Shown here one piece after another: positions 25,950 to 34,746 of a DNA stretch of 64,000 bases. The translations under genes and the position numbers were made by a program. The notes beneath the pieces are model-generated. The model had not been told where the DNA came from. It saw only the letters and a list, made by a program, of their open reading frames with translations, and made no database searches. This DNA is from an alpha proteobacterium AAP38 (lineage in GTDB: Bacteria; Pseudomonadota; Alphaproteobacteria; Azospirillales; Azospirillaceae), in assembly GCA_001296005.1 (NCBI GenBank), contig LJHR01000005.1:248001-312000 (forward strand), given 5' to 3'. The stretch's first letter is position 1. Every line of letters starts with the position of its first letter.

Positions 25950-27267
25950 GGGGGTATCTCCAGCCGAGAAGAGGTGGGCGGCGGAGCAGGGATTGGATCA
26001 GCGACTTTTCACCCGTGGTGATGTCGGCCTGTACCGTCATGCCGGCCACGAGCACATGGTGGAGGTCGGCATTGCCGACATGGTTTGTGCCCAGCCGCAC
26101 ACGGGCCTGGTAATAGGGCTGCTTCTGTTCATCCAGGAAGGTGGTGGGCGACACGCTTTCCAGCGTGCCTTCCACGCGCCCGAACCGGGTGTAGTCGAAG
26201 GCCTGGATCTTCACCTTCACCGGCTGTCCGACCTTGACGAAGCCGATATCGCGCGGGGATACGCGCACATCGGCGACCAGTTCGTCATCCAAGCGCACCA
26301 GCCGCGCCACAACGCCGCCGGGGGAGATGACGCCACCGACGGTCTTCACCGGCAGTTCCTGCACGATGCCGCGGGCCGGCGCTGTGGAGACAAGGCGTTC
26401 GACCCGATCCTCCTGACCGTCCAGCATCTTTTCAAGTTCCGCCAGCTCGGTATTGACCGCGCCCAGCTTGTCCAGTGCTTCCTGCCGAAGCCGTCCGTCC
26501 AGCTCTGTCAGGCGGGAGGCATTGCCGCTCAGGTTGCTGCGCGTGCCGGCGATGACGCCTTCCAGCCGCTGCCGCTCCGACATGGCGGCGGCGCGTTCTC
26601 GTTCCGCCTCGATCAGCAGCAGTTTGGAGTTCAACCCCTTCTCCACGAGGTCGGCGCGCAGCGCCACCTTGCTTTCGGCAAAGCCCAGGTTGGTGTTGAC
26701 GCTGGCCAGCTGCGCCTGACTGGATTGCAGCAGCGAGCGCAGCTCCTGCGCCTGATCGGCCAGGATCTTGCGCTGGTTGTCCCATGCCTCGATCTGGCTG
26801 GACAGCAGTCGGGCATTCTCGGCCATCAGGTCGGGATTATCGCTGAAGGCGGAGAAGTCGGGCTCCCGTCCGTCGGCAAAGGCGCCCAGACGTTCGGCCT
26901 GGGCCTGCAGCGCCCGCTGACGGACCAGCATCTGGTCACGGCTGGACTGGGTGGCGGCCCCCTGGAAGCGCAGCAGCGGCTGGCCAGGCTCCACCATTTC
27001 ACCCTGACGGACCAGCATTTCGGCGACGATCCCGCCCTCCAGATGCTGCACGATCTGCACGGCGCCGGCAGGCACGATCTCACCGAAGGAGACGGCGACT
27101 TCCTGCACGGGGGTCAGGGAGGCCCAGGCGATGAAGGCGGCGACGCTGACGCCGGACAACAGGATGGCGGCGCGGGTCAGGGGGCGGACGCCGGGATCTT
27201 CCACCATCTCGTCTGTGGCGAAGGGGGGGGCGGGGGCGGGCATGGACAGGGCGGGGGCGGTGCGCAT
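25753..27267 (-). CDS. HlyD-family membrane fusion protein of type I secretion, aberrant C-terminus
   Basis: 504 codons. Residues 30-52 form the single membrane anchor (AAILLSGVSVAAFIAWASLT). Next come a lipoyl half motif (GAVQIVQHLEGGIVAEMLV), a long coiled coil (about 95-290), the second lipoyl half and the periplasmic barrel with GMTVQADI. The family signature ends ITTGEKSLIQ followed by a short tail; here the tail after LLRR turns into some 85 Arg/Pro-rich residues overlapping the adhesin start by about 200 bases. That suggests a small indel near 25960-25985. The start overlaps the ABC stop (TGATG). The transport core looks complete. Confidence 0.75.
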   Translation of the reverse strand: MRTAPALSMPAPAPPFATDEMVEDPGVRPLTRAAILLSGVSVAAFIAWASLTPVQEVAVSFGEIVPAGAVQIVQHLEGGIVAEMLVRQGEMVEPGQPLLRFQGAATQSSRDQMLVRQRALQAQAERLGAFADGREPDFSAFSDNPDLMAENARLLSSQIEAWDNQRKILADQAQELRSLLQSSQAQLASVNTNLGFAESKVALRADLVEKGLNSKLLLIEAERERAAAMSERQRLEGVIAGTRSNLSGNASRLTELDGRLRQEALDKLGAVNTELAELEKMLDGQEDRVERLVSTAPARGIVQELPVKTVGGVISPGGVVARLVRLDDELVADVRVSPRDIGFVKVGQPVKVKIQAFDYTRFGRVEGTLESVSPTTFLDEQKQPYYQARVRLGTNHVGNADLHHVLVAGMTVQADITTGEKSLIQSLLRRPPLLGWRYPHGPVQRRQAHPRPQSHLRAGKRRRCPRPPTQGSGAPRRRNCAPDAAGSGLSGDRASWQPAGRRDR

Positions 27268-28077
27268 CAGATCATCCCCCTCGGAATACGGTCCCGGACC
27301 TTGTCCGCGGTGCCGAAATAGCGGGTGGTGCCGTGTTCCAGGATCAGCACCTTGTCGGCGATCCCCAGATGGTTGCGGCGGTGGGTGACGAAGAAGACGG
27401 TTGCCTGCTGACGCAGCGTTTCGATGGCCGACATGAAGGCGAACTCACCCTCGAAATCGAAGCCGCTGATCGGTTCGTCCAGTAGCACCAGCGGGGCGCG
27501 GCGCAGATAGGCGCGGGCCAGCGACAGGCGGGCCAGGACAGCCGTCGGCAGCGGTTTCTCATGCAGGTCGAAGCGGGTCTGAAGCCCATCCTTCAACCGG
27601 CGAACCGCCTCCAGTGCACCCGCCCGGTCCAGCGCGTCCATCAGCTCATTATCGCTGGCGGTGGGGGCGGCCAGGCGCAGATTGTCGGCCAGCGTCCCCT
27701 GGAAGAACTGCGGGACCTGCGTGACAAAGGCGATGGAGCGGCGCAGCTGCACCGGATCGAACTGCCGGATGTCGCGCCCATCGATCTGGATGGAGCCGCC
27801 CTGCGGGGTGTACGGGCCGCTGACCGGCAGGTAGAGCAGGGGCAGGCGCCGATCGCGCCCGCGTACCGTGCAACCGGGCCAGTGTCTTCGGGCTGAAATA
27901 ACCCCCAGGCTGCACCATGGCGCTGAAACCCAGCCAGCCCAGATGCTTCAGCAGGAGCGAAAGACCCTCAAAACAAGGGGTCATACCGGGCGATACCGTG
28001 GCATTGGCCGTTCCGGCATTGGTGCCCCAGATGAAATCGGGGGGATGGGTCTTGGTGGCCTCCAGTGACAGGGTCAT
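27267..28077 (-). pseudogene. ABC transporter (second type I secretion ATPase) with internal deletion
   Basis: The start MTLSLEATKTHPPDF (ATG 28077, overlapping the previous stop as ATGA) runs about 70 codons to FSPKTLARLHGTRAR and then loses frame. Downstream, another frame gives LLYLPVSGPYTPQGGSIQID, then FVTQVPQFFQGTLADNL (Q loop), LARLSLARAYLRR (degenerate signature) and LVLLDEPISGFD (Walker B), ending at 27267. The six membrane spans and the Walker A loop are missing between these parts. A normal gene of this class is more than 500 codons; about 270 remain. It cannot be a functional ATPase. Confidence 0.75.
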
Positions 28078-29159
28078 GCCTGGCACTCCTGTGTGAGGTC
28101 GAGCTTGCCATCAGCAAGGCTGTAGATGCGGTCGGCAAGTTTCAGGACTGCCGGGCGGTGGCTGATAAGGATGACCAGGGATTCGGAACGCACTTCGTTC
28201 AGCAGGGCGAAAAGGCTGCGGTCGCCATCATCATCGACTGCTGAATTCGCATCATCGAACAGGATGATGCGGGGGCGGTTCATCAGGGCGCGTGCCACGG
28301 CGATCCGTTGGGCCAGGCCACGGGGCAGCGGCTCGGTCGCGCCGTCACCTACATAGGTTGAAAAACCATGTGGCAGGGCGTGGATAAGGTCTAGAAGGCC
28401 CGCCCGTTCGGCAGGGGCCATGTCCGCCTCCTCCAGTTCGGGGCAGAACATGGTGATATTCTCAGTGATAGTATCGCGAAACAGTATTCCGTGTTGGGGA
28501 AGCAGGGCAATCGCGTGACGAAGGCTTTCCTGATCATATTCGGTCAATTCTCGCCCATCGAGAAGAACCTTGCCCTTTGACGGCGCGTAAAAGCCGGCGA
28601 TAAGGGACAGAAGTGTACTCTTGCCGCTGCCATTCGCGCCGACCAGGGCCACAATCTCCCCCCGGCCAACCTCAAGGTCGATCCCGTCCAGTAGATTGTT
28701 TCCATTATCGAAACCGTAGTGAATGTTCGACAGCTGCAAGCGGGGTTCGGTTGCCATGGCGTCGGCTGTGCCGGTGCTGCGGGCGGCCAGGGGCATGTCA
28801 TGGATCTGAGCCAACTGCTGGCGGGCGATGGAGGCGGATTGCAGCAGCGACCAGAATTGCATGATGCTTTGCATCGGTGCCAGGGCGCGCCCGACAAGCA
28901 ACATGCAGGCCGACAATCCGCCAACGGACAGGCTGCCATCCAGGACCATCAGGCTGCCGAAGCCGACCGTTGCCAGACCGGCGATCTGCACCGCGAACTG
29001 CCCCTGTTCGGCCAGATGCTGGCCGGACAGTTCGGTTGCCTGATGTTCGGTCAACCGATCTTCCTGCAAGCGTTCGTATCGGCGCAGAAGCGGCTGTTGG
29101 TTTTGTCCATAAATGATTAATGAACTCCACAATAAATGAAGAATCCGCACGCCGGCCAT
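28074..29159 (-). pseudogene. 5'-truncated ABC transporter ATPase/permease
   Basis: 361 codons. The C-terminal half of a type I secretion ABC exporter is intact: the last spans (IAGLATVGFGSLMVLDGSLS), Walker A GANGSGKST, Q loop LPQHGILF, signature LPRGLAQRIAVARAL, Walker B RIILFDDAN and H loop LISHRP. Homologues begin with several further membrane spans and often a peptidase-like domain. Here recognisable homology starts only at QPLLRRYERLQEDRLTEHQ, preceded by an AT-rich stretch (29105-29135). Any product would lack most of the membrane domain. The truncation point faces the intact plus-strand regulator at 29395. Confidence 0.7.
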
Positions 29160-29394
29160 GGGATGGGTTTCTTACCTGTCAGCCGCAGGCATTTGCCGCG
29201 TTTAGGAGGGACGTTGATGATTGATTGCCGGGCGCGGGCCGTGTGCGCATGCCTTGTCGGCAATCCCCGCCTGCCGATGCCGTCGCGGCGAGGCGGCAAT
29301 CGATTGCAGAATTCTGATTGCCCCTGTTAATTGTTATGCATGATAGTGAAGTGACGTGGTCAGCCAGGTTGTGAATGCCGGGGGAGATGCGGTC
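29160..29394. other. Gap between truncated ABC gene and regulator
   Basis: No gene recognised. The sequence around 29105-29140 and 29310-29350 is more AT-rich than its surroundings and may mark a deletion junction plus the promoter of the regulator. I see no inverted repeats or insertion-sequence ends. Confidence 0.4.
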
Positions 29395-30552
29395 ATGATG
29401 ACGCCGGAATTGCAGGAAGCGACAGGCATCCATCATTATGTCCCGACCAGCCGCGCCCTGCTGCTGGCGGATCGCCTTGAAATGTCGCTGATGGATCGGG
29501 GCTGGCCTGTCGGTCACGTCCTGGGGTCGGAGATTGATCTTGCCCGCGAGCATGGCGCCACACCACCGGCCATGCGTCAGGCGCTGCGCGTTCTGGAATG
29601 GCGTGGTTTGGGCCAGATGCGAAGGGGGGCGTCAGGCGGCCTTCTTATCCATACGCCGTCACTGGCCGTCACGGGGCGCCGGCTTATGGCCCTGCATCTG
29701 ATGGCGCGCGGTGTTCCGGTGGAAGCTGTGCGTGCCGCCCGCACAACCCTGCTGTTGCGTCTTCCCATCGGGCAGATTGATCTGGCGCCGGCGCGGGCCT
29801 TCGTGGTGGAGCTTTTCGGACATATCGAAGGCGCCTGGCAGGATGTGCAGGCGGCCCAGCCATCCAACAACCGCGCCCTTCGCATCGCGCACCGTATCCT
29901 GCGTGACGGATGGGGCGGTGGCGTTGAACTGGGGACCATCGATGACCTGATGGAGACCCATTCCGCCTGCCGCGCCATCATCATCCAATCCCTGCGGATT
30001 TTGGAGAATTTGGGTGTGGCCATCTCTGTCCGTGGCCGTACCGGCGGGTTCAAGCGGATTGATCCCACGCCTGGATCGCTGGTTCGGTCGACATTGCCGC
30101 ATTTCGTGGCCCACGCCATGGATATCGAGGTCTGCAACCAGTTGATCGGCATCGTGAACGAGATCAATGCCGCTCAGGCGGCAGAACGGGAACGGGACCC
30201 GGAGCGGCTGCGGATGCTGGCCGGTCGGCTGCAGGTGGAGGAATTACGGCGCGGAAACGTCGCCTCGCATGTGGCGCTGCTTCGGCATGTCGCGACCAGT
30301 GCGGGGAACGAGGTGTTGCACATGCTGGTCCGCTGCCTGTGGTACTACTGGCACCACAAGGTCATGCGCAACGCTGCGCCGCCGGTGATCCTGAGCACGG
30401 CGCTGGCGGGGGAGATGATTGCCGTCACACAGCGGATTGTGGCCGAAATCCTTGCCGGCAAACCAGATGACGCCCGTTTCGCCATGGCGGAGTGCGGCGA
30501 GGTCGCCCGTGCTATCCATGGCGTCGTCAGCCGGGAACAGGGCCATTGCTGA
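29395..30552 (+). CDS. Transcriptional regulator with two GntR-type winged helices
   Basis: 385 residues. The first winged helix spans about residues 22-85 (EIDLAREHGATPPAMRQALR, then LGQMRRGASGGLLIH). After an FCD-like helical stretch a second winged helix follows at about 160-225 (LGTIDDLMETHSACRAIII, then GVAISVRGRTGGFKRI). A second helical domain completes the protein. Each half thus looks like a FadR-type GntR unit, giving an internal duplication. ATG 29395 is chosen because GGGGGAGA lies about 9 bases upstream; a GTG at 29356 would only add residues with no domain. It stands alone, divergent from the decayed secretion operon and convergent with the tannase gene. Its target is unknown. 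Confidence 0.75.
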   Translation: MMTPELQEATGIHHYVPTSRALLLADRLEMSLMDRGWPVGHVLGSEIDLAREHGATPPAMRQALRVLEWRGLGQMRRGASGGLLIHTPSLAVTGRRLMALHLMARGVPVEAVRAARTTLLLRLPIGQIDLAPARAFVVELFGHIEGAWQDVQAAQPSNNRALRIAHRILRDGWGGGVELGTIDDLMETHSACRAIIIQSLRILENLGVAISVRGRTGGFKRIDPTPGSLVRSTLPHFVAHAMDIEVCNQLIGIVNEINAAQAAERERDPERLRMLAGRLQVEELRRGNVASHVALLRHVATSAGNEVLHMLVRCLWYYWHHKVMRNAAPPVILSTALAGEMIAVTQRIVAEILAGKPDDARFAMAECGEVARAIHGVVSREQGHC

Positions 30553-30560
30553 TGCCAGAA

Positions 30561-30592
30561 CGGCGGGGCGGTCCATTCTGAACGCCCCGCCG
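30561..30592. terminator. Bidirectional hairpin terminator
   Basis: Perfect ten-base-pair stem CGGCGGGGCG / CGCCCCGCCG with a 12-base loop, lying between the convergent regulator and tannase genes. Confidence 0.6.
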
Positions 30593-30599
30593 CTGACCT

Positions 30600-32327
30600 T
30601 CATGGTGCCTGACAGGTGAAGTTCTCTGCCTTCTCCGCATCCCCGGTTCCCTTGTAACGGACCGTGGTGGGATAGGCGCAGATGGGCCGCGTGCGGCCCG
30701 GCCAGGGCGACATCGGGTTGGCGATGCCGGTCAGCCGGTCTGGGGCCTTGCCTTGTTCAACCCAGGCAACCAGGGAGCTGAAGGCATCAATCCCATCGGT
30801 TGCCGGGCCGCCGGCGCAATGACCCATGCCGGGAACAGGGAAGACACGGACCGTCTGTGCCGCCTTCCCGCCTGTGCGCTGATTGACCTCCTGCCACCAG
30901 GCGGTGGTGTCATTGACGGAAAAGACCGGATCGGAAACCCCATGGGGCACGATCATTCGCCCACCCCGCCGCGCGAATGCATCGATATCGGGTGAACGCG
31001 CGCCGATATCGGTCCAGGCGGAGCGGACAAAGGCCCCGCCCGTGGCATTGATCTTCGATGCATCCCGGTCGAAATCAAACGCCAGCGCATAGTCCATCAG
31101 GCCTTGCAGGCCGGGTGGGGGAAGGGTGGGCGGTGTGGTGAAGACCATGGCCAATGACGGGGCGCCCATCATGACATTGATGGCGGGGATGCGCCCGTCG
31201 CCGGAACCCAGCTTCCAGACCCGCCACCCCATATCGGCCCAGCCGGCGTCCCAGGGGAAGGAAGCGTAGAGGCTTTCCCCCTTGCTGTTGCGTGCCCCTT
31301 CCTGCACCCGGATCAAGGCATCGACCTGGGCATTGCTGAGGCACCCCGCCTGCTTGTCGCCGGTACAGGTGGCCTTGCGCAGAACCGGCATCACCTTCTG
31401 CGGGGTGCAGGCGGGATAGTTCCCGATCAGCCCATCCCCCAAGCCATCATCGGCGTCGCAGGCATCCAGGACGGCACGGGTGACAAGCTTCAGGTCGCCA
31501 TCGCTGAAACTAGCGGCCAGGCTGGCCGGGGTGATGGGCTTGGCGGCGACGGCGGCTAGGCTTTGCGTGTCCCAGGCCTCCGCAACGGCGGCACGGGGCA
31601 GGGACATGCCGGGGGCGGCGGCCACGATGCCGTCGAACAGGTCGGGATAGCGCTGTGCGGCCATCATCCCCTCCTGCCCGCCCTTGGAACAGCCGGCGAA
31701 ATAGCTGTAGCGCGGGTTGGCGGCGTAGAAGGCGCCGATCAGCGTCTTCGCGGCCCCAACTGACAAAGGCAGGGAGGAGCCGCCATAATCCGCCCGCGCC
31801 TCGGGGTCGAAACCAAAGGCCGGCGCGCCGCCGCGTTCCGGTGCGGCATTGACGGCATTGTCATGCCCGGAATCCTGCGACAGGACCGCGTAGCCCTGGG
31901 CCAGGGCCGGCGCCCCCGGTCCCGTGCGGCCCAGCGCGTCCCCCAACTCCCCGTTGGTTCCGCCGCCACCCTGCATCAGGAAGCGCTGGTTCCAGGCGGC
32001 AGGCAGGCGCAGGTGGAAACGGATGGCATAGGGCTGTCCATCAACGCCCGTCCGTTCCTTCATGACGCCCACGATTTCGCAATGGGCCGGCAATTGCGGC
32101 GGCGGCCCCGGCGGTGGCGCCATGGGGTTGGGCGGCGGCAGCTTCGCGGGTCCCGCCTCATTATAGGTGGCGGACAGGATGCGTGCACCATTGCCCCCCG
32201 TCCAGCCTGCCAGTGCGGCGCAGCGGCTGGCTGGTTCGCCTGGTCTCATCGGCGCGCCCTGTCCCCAGGCGGCCGGTGAGGCCATAAGGGCAATGGTCGC
32301 TGCCCCCATCATGAACATGCGCTGCAT
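30600..32327 (-). CDS. Tannase/feruloyl esterase family protein, secreted
   Basis: 575-residue alpha/beta hydrolase with signal peptide (MFMMGAATIALMASPAAWG-QG). The family's Cys-Ser and His-Cys disulfide/catalytic arrangement is visible: nucleophile in FAGCSKGGQEG, the Asp in VPHGVSDPVFSVNDT, and His-Cys in PGMGHCAGG. Members hydrolyse gallate, ferulate or other hydroxycinnamate esters and also MHET-like aromatic diesters, in the periplasm or outside. The gene is 15 bases downstream of a TBDR on the same strand, so receptor and esterase are probably co-expressed for an aromatic ester. A proline-rich insert PPPNPMAPPPGPPP lies near residue 65. Confidence 0.88.
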   Translation of the reverse strand: MQRMFMMGAATIALMASPAAWGQGAPMRPGEPASRCAALAGWTGGNGARILSATYNEAGPAKLPPPNPMAPPPGPPPQLPAHCEIVGVMKERTGVDGQPYAIRFHLRLPAAWNQRFLMQGGGGTNGELGDALGRTGPGAPALAQGYAVLSQDSGHDNAVNAAPERGGAPAFGFDPEARADYGGSSLPLSVGAAKTLIGAFYAANPRYSYFAGCSKGGQEGMMAAQRYPDLFDGIVAAAPGMSLPRAAVAEAWDTQSLAAVAAKPITPASLAASFSDGDLKLVTRAVLDACDADDGLGDGLIGNYPACTPQKVMPVLRKATCTGDKQAGCLSNAQVDALIRVQEGARNSKGESLYASFPWDAGWADMGWRVWKLGSGDGRIPAINVMMGAPSLAMVFTTPPTLPPPGLQGLMDYALAFDFDRDASKINATGGAFVRSAWTDIGARSPDIDAFARRGGRMIVPHGVSDPVFSVNDTTAWWQEVNQRTGGKAAQTVRVFPVPGMGHCAGGPATDGIDAFSSLVAWVEQGKAPDRLTGIANPMSPWPGRTRPICAYPTTVRYKGTGDAEKAENFTCQAP

Positions 32328-32342
32328 TTCGTTTCCTTTCCC

Positions 32343-34544
32343 TTAGAACCGTACAGAGGCGCGGATACCGTATTCACGCGGGGCGCCATAAAGTTCGTTA
32401 TTGCCGCTTTGGCCGCTGACATAATCCTTGTCGGCCAGATTGCTGCCATAGGCCTCCAGCGTCCAGTCACCCATGGCCAGCGTAAGCTGCGCCGACAGCA
32501 GGCCGCGTGCCTTCAGGTAATCCAGCGTCGGGGTATAGAGCAGGTTGGTCCAGCGCGGCCCGACATAGGCATAGTTCAGGCGCGGGGTCAGGACCATGTC
32601 CGGCCCCACATCCATGTCGTACTGCACACCCAGATTGTAGCTCCATTTCGGGGAGAACAGGTTGTCCCCGCCACCCGCCGTCGTCAGGTAGGGCCGGAAA
32701 TCAAAGCAGACGGGCGGGTTGGACGCAGTGCCGGCGGGGCATTGCGGCCCATACTGCGCCAAGGACGGCAGGGTGCGGGTATTGACCAGCGTCAGCTTGT
32801 CCAGCTTGCTGTCGACATAGGCAAGGCCGCCATCGACAGAGAAGCCGCCCGCCTTTGCCTGAACCTGCAGCTCCGCCCCCTTGATGGTGGCGTTGGCGAT
32901 GTTGAACACGCCCGACTGACCGGTGGAGGTGTCGCGGGCATCGAACTGGAAGCCCTTGTAATTCATGTAGAAGATGCCGGCCTGGGTGCGCAGGTGCCCG
33001 TCCAGCAGGGTCGATTTCACGCCCGCCTCATAGTCCCACACCGTTTCCGGCCCGAATTCCGACACGGCGGAATTCGATCCCCCCGGCTTGTACCCGCGCG
33101 CGGCGAAAGCGTAGACCATAGTCTCGTCATCGGCTTGCCAGTTCAAACCCAGCTTGCCCGTGACGCGGCCATCCTGGTGGCTGCCCTTCAGGTCCGCAAC
33201 CTGTAGGCCCGCCGGACCAAAAATGGCGGACCCGGCACCGATCACGACGCTGCCTTCCTGTTCGGCCTTGAAATGCGAGTAGCGAAGGCCCGCCTGAAGC
33301 TCCAGCGACGATGCCAGTTCATAATTACCCTGGGCGAAGACGCCGGTCGTCACCTTGTCCGGATACTGGTTGATATCGGTGGGATCGACGGGCGACCCGC
33401 TACGGGTCTGGATATCCACGTCGATCTTGTTCCGCTGGTAATACCCGCCCAGGATCCAATCGAAGACGCCGTCAGTGGGGGAGATCAGGTTGAATTCCTG
33501 ACTCCATTGCCGTTCGCGGACATACTGATCCTGGGTCTGCGTGGCGCTTTCGCCCGCCGGGGCCGTGATGGCCGCGTCCGTGTCATAGAGATTGTTGATG
33601 CGTTTGTTGGTGAACCCGCTGACCGACCGCAGCGTAAGGCCATTATCGAATTCCTGGCGCAGTTCCAGGCTGGCCAGCAACGCCCTTTCATGGTTCTTCG
33701 TGGGCGCGTTATAGGTCAGTTCGCGGAAATCGGCGCGGCGGTTGACCGCAAAGGTCGTGCTGGCGATGGGGCGATAGGCATAGCCGCCGGTTTCCTTGTC
33801 GATCAGTTCGATCTTGCCCAGGGCCTGGAAGCTGCCCGGCTCCCATTTCACACCCACGCGCCCCGCCTTCTCGTCCAGGCTATCGGGCTTGTTGTTGAAG
33901 CTGCCAACATCGTCGTAATAGCTGTCGCGCTTGCGATAATTGCCGGCTACACGCACTGCCAGCGTGTCGGACACCGGCACATTAACGGCCCCCTGACCCG
34001 TCACCTCGTCATAGGTGCCGTAACTGGCCTGGGCATAGCCCTTCACGCGGTCGGTCGATGGGCTTTGCGTATTGATGAAGATGGCCCCACCGGTGGAGTT
34101 GGAGCCGACCAGTGTGCCCTGGGGCCCGCGCAGCACTTCCACATTCTGGATGTCGTAGAAACTGCTAGTGGTCAGGATCGGAGGCTGGAACACGCCATCA
34201 ATATAGGTGGCGACACCGTTCGCGACGGCTGGTGATCCGCTGGCGATGCCGATGCCGCGGATATTCACCGACTGGGTCAGGCCCTGATCGGTGATGGACA
34301 GGGAAGGGGTCGCGAATTGCAGATCGGCCAGCCGTTCCACCCCCTTATCCTCCAGCGCGTCACCCGTCAGGGCCGTCGCGGCGATGGGCACGGATTGCAG
34401 GTTTTCCGACCGGCGCTGTGCCGTCACTACGATCTCCTCCAACCCATCGAAGGAAGCGGGGTCGGCGGGGGCCTGCGCCCCGGCAATGGTCGGCAGGGCT
34501 GTACAGGCCGCGACGGCAACGGTCGCGAGCAGTTTTGACTTCAT
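32343..34544 (-). CDS. TonB-dependent receptor paired with tannase-family esterase
   Basis: 733 residues from ATG 34544 (MKSKLLATVAVAACTALPTIAGA signal peptide, GGGGAGG upstream). It has the TonB box-like LEEIVVTAQRR, plug motifs VNIRGIGIASG and VEVLRGPQGTLVGSNSTGG, and a barrel ending YGIRASVRF. In-frame sequence upstream of 34544 is lysine/arginine-rich and lacks signal character, so the longer reading was rejected. It likely imports the aromatic ester or its acid handled by the downstream esterase. A spaced inverted repeat 84 bases upstream may be its operator. Confidence 0.9.
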   Translation of the reverse strand: MKSKLLATVAVAACTALPTIAGAQAPADPASFDGLEEIVVTAQRRSENLQSVPIAATALTGDALEDKGVERLADLQFATPSLSITDQGLTQSVNIRGIGIASGSPAVANGVATYIDGVFQPPILTTSSFYDIQNVEVLRGPQGTLVGSNSTGGAIFINTQSPSTDRVKGYAQASYGTYDEVTGQGAVNVPVSDTLAVRVAGNYRKRDSYYDDVGSFNNKPDSLDEKAGRVGVKWEPGSFQALGKIELIDKETGGYAYRPIASTTFAVNRRADFRELTYNAPTKNHERALLASLELRQEFDNGLTLRSVSGFTNKRINNLYDTDAAITAPAGESATQTQDQYVRERQWSQEFNLISPTDGVFDWILGGYYQRNKIDVDIQTRSGSPVDPTDINQYPDKVTTGVFAQGNYELASSLELQAGLRYSHFKAEQEGSVVIGAGSAIFGPAGLQVADLKGSHQDGRVTGKLGLNWQADDETMVYAFAARGYKPGGSNSAVSEFGPETVWDYEAGVKSTLLDGHLRTQAGIFYMNYKGFQFDARDTSTGQSGVFNIANATIKGAELQVQAKAGGFSVDGGLAYVDSKLDKLTLVNTRTLPSLAQYGPQCPAGTASNPPVCFDFRPYLTTAGGGDNLFSPKWSYNLGVQYDMDVGPDMVLTPRLNYAYVGPRWTNLLYTPTLDYLKARGLLSAQLTLAMGDWTLEAYGSNLADKDYVSGQSGNNELYGAPREYGIRASVRF

Positions 34545-34627
34545 CTTGGTCAACCTCCCCTTTTTGCGAAGGCGCGCACGGATTTCGTGTCTGCCACCCT
34601 CGGCGTTTATTTTGTTATGAGACATTC

Positions 34628-34657
34628 CAATTCGGTCGGAAAAAAGCTACCGAATTG
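34628..34657. promoter_or_regulatory. Spaced inverted repeat, operator candidate
   Basis: CAATTCGGT (34628-34636) and ACCGAATTG (34649-34657), perfect nine-base arms separated by 12 bases, in the divergent gap between the TBDR and the SH3-like gene. No regulator is adjacent; the nearest is the double winged-helix protein at 29.4 kb. Confidence 0.45.
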
Positions 34658-34746
34658 ATGGTGGTGCGTTTCGGCGCCGATGATTGACAAGCAGGGTTGT
34701 GGAACCGTTCGATGGGAGCGTTCGGTTCAGGCGGAGGTGCTTTGTC

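Noticed and set aside
23838-27321. Plus-strand open frames of 341 and 487 codons across the secretion genes
   Set aside because: They mirror the minus-strand adhesin and HlyD genes, whose domains are unmistakable even where frames are broken.
22059-29159. Sequencing error as the sole cause of the broken frames
   Set aside because: More than thirty genes elsewhere in the window are intact, and two of the lesions are large deletions of conserved domains rather than single-base slips. Individual one-base events could still be errors.
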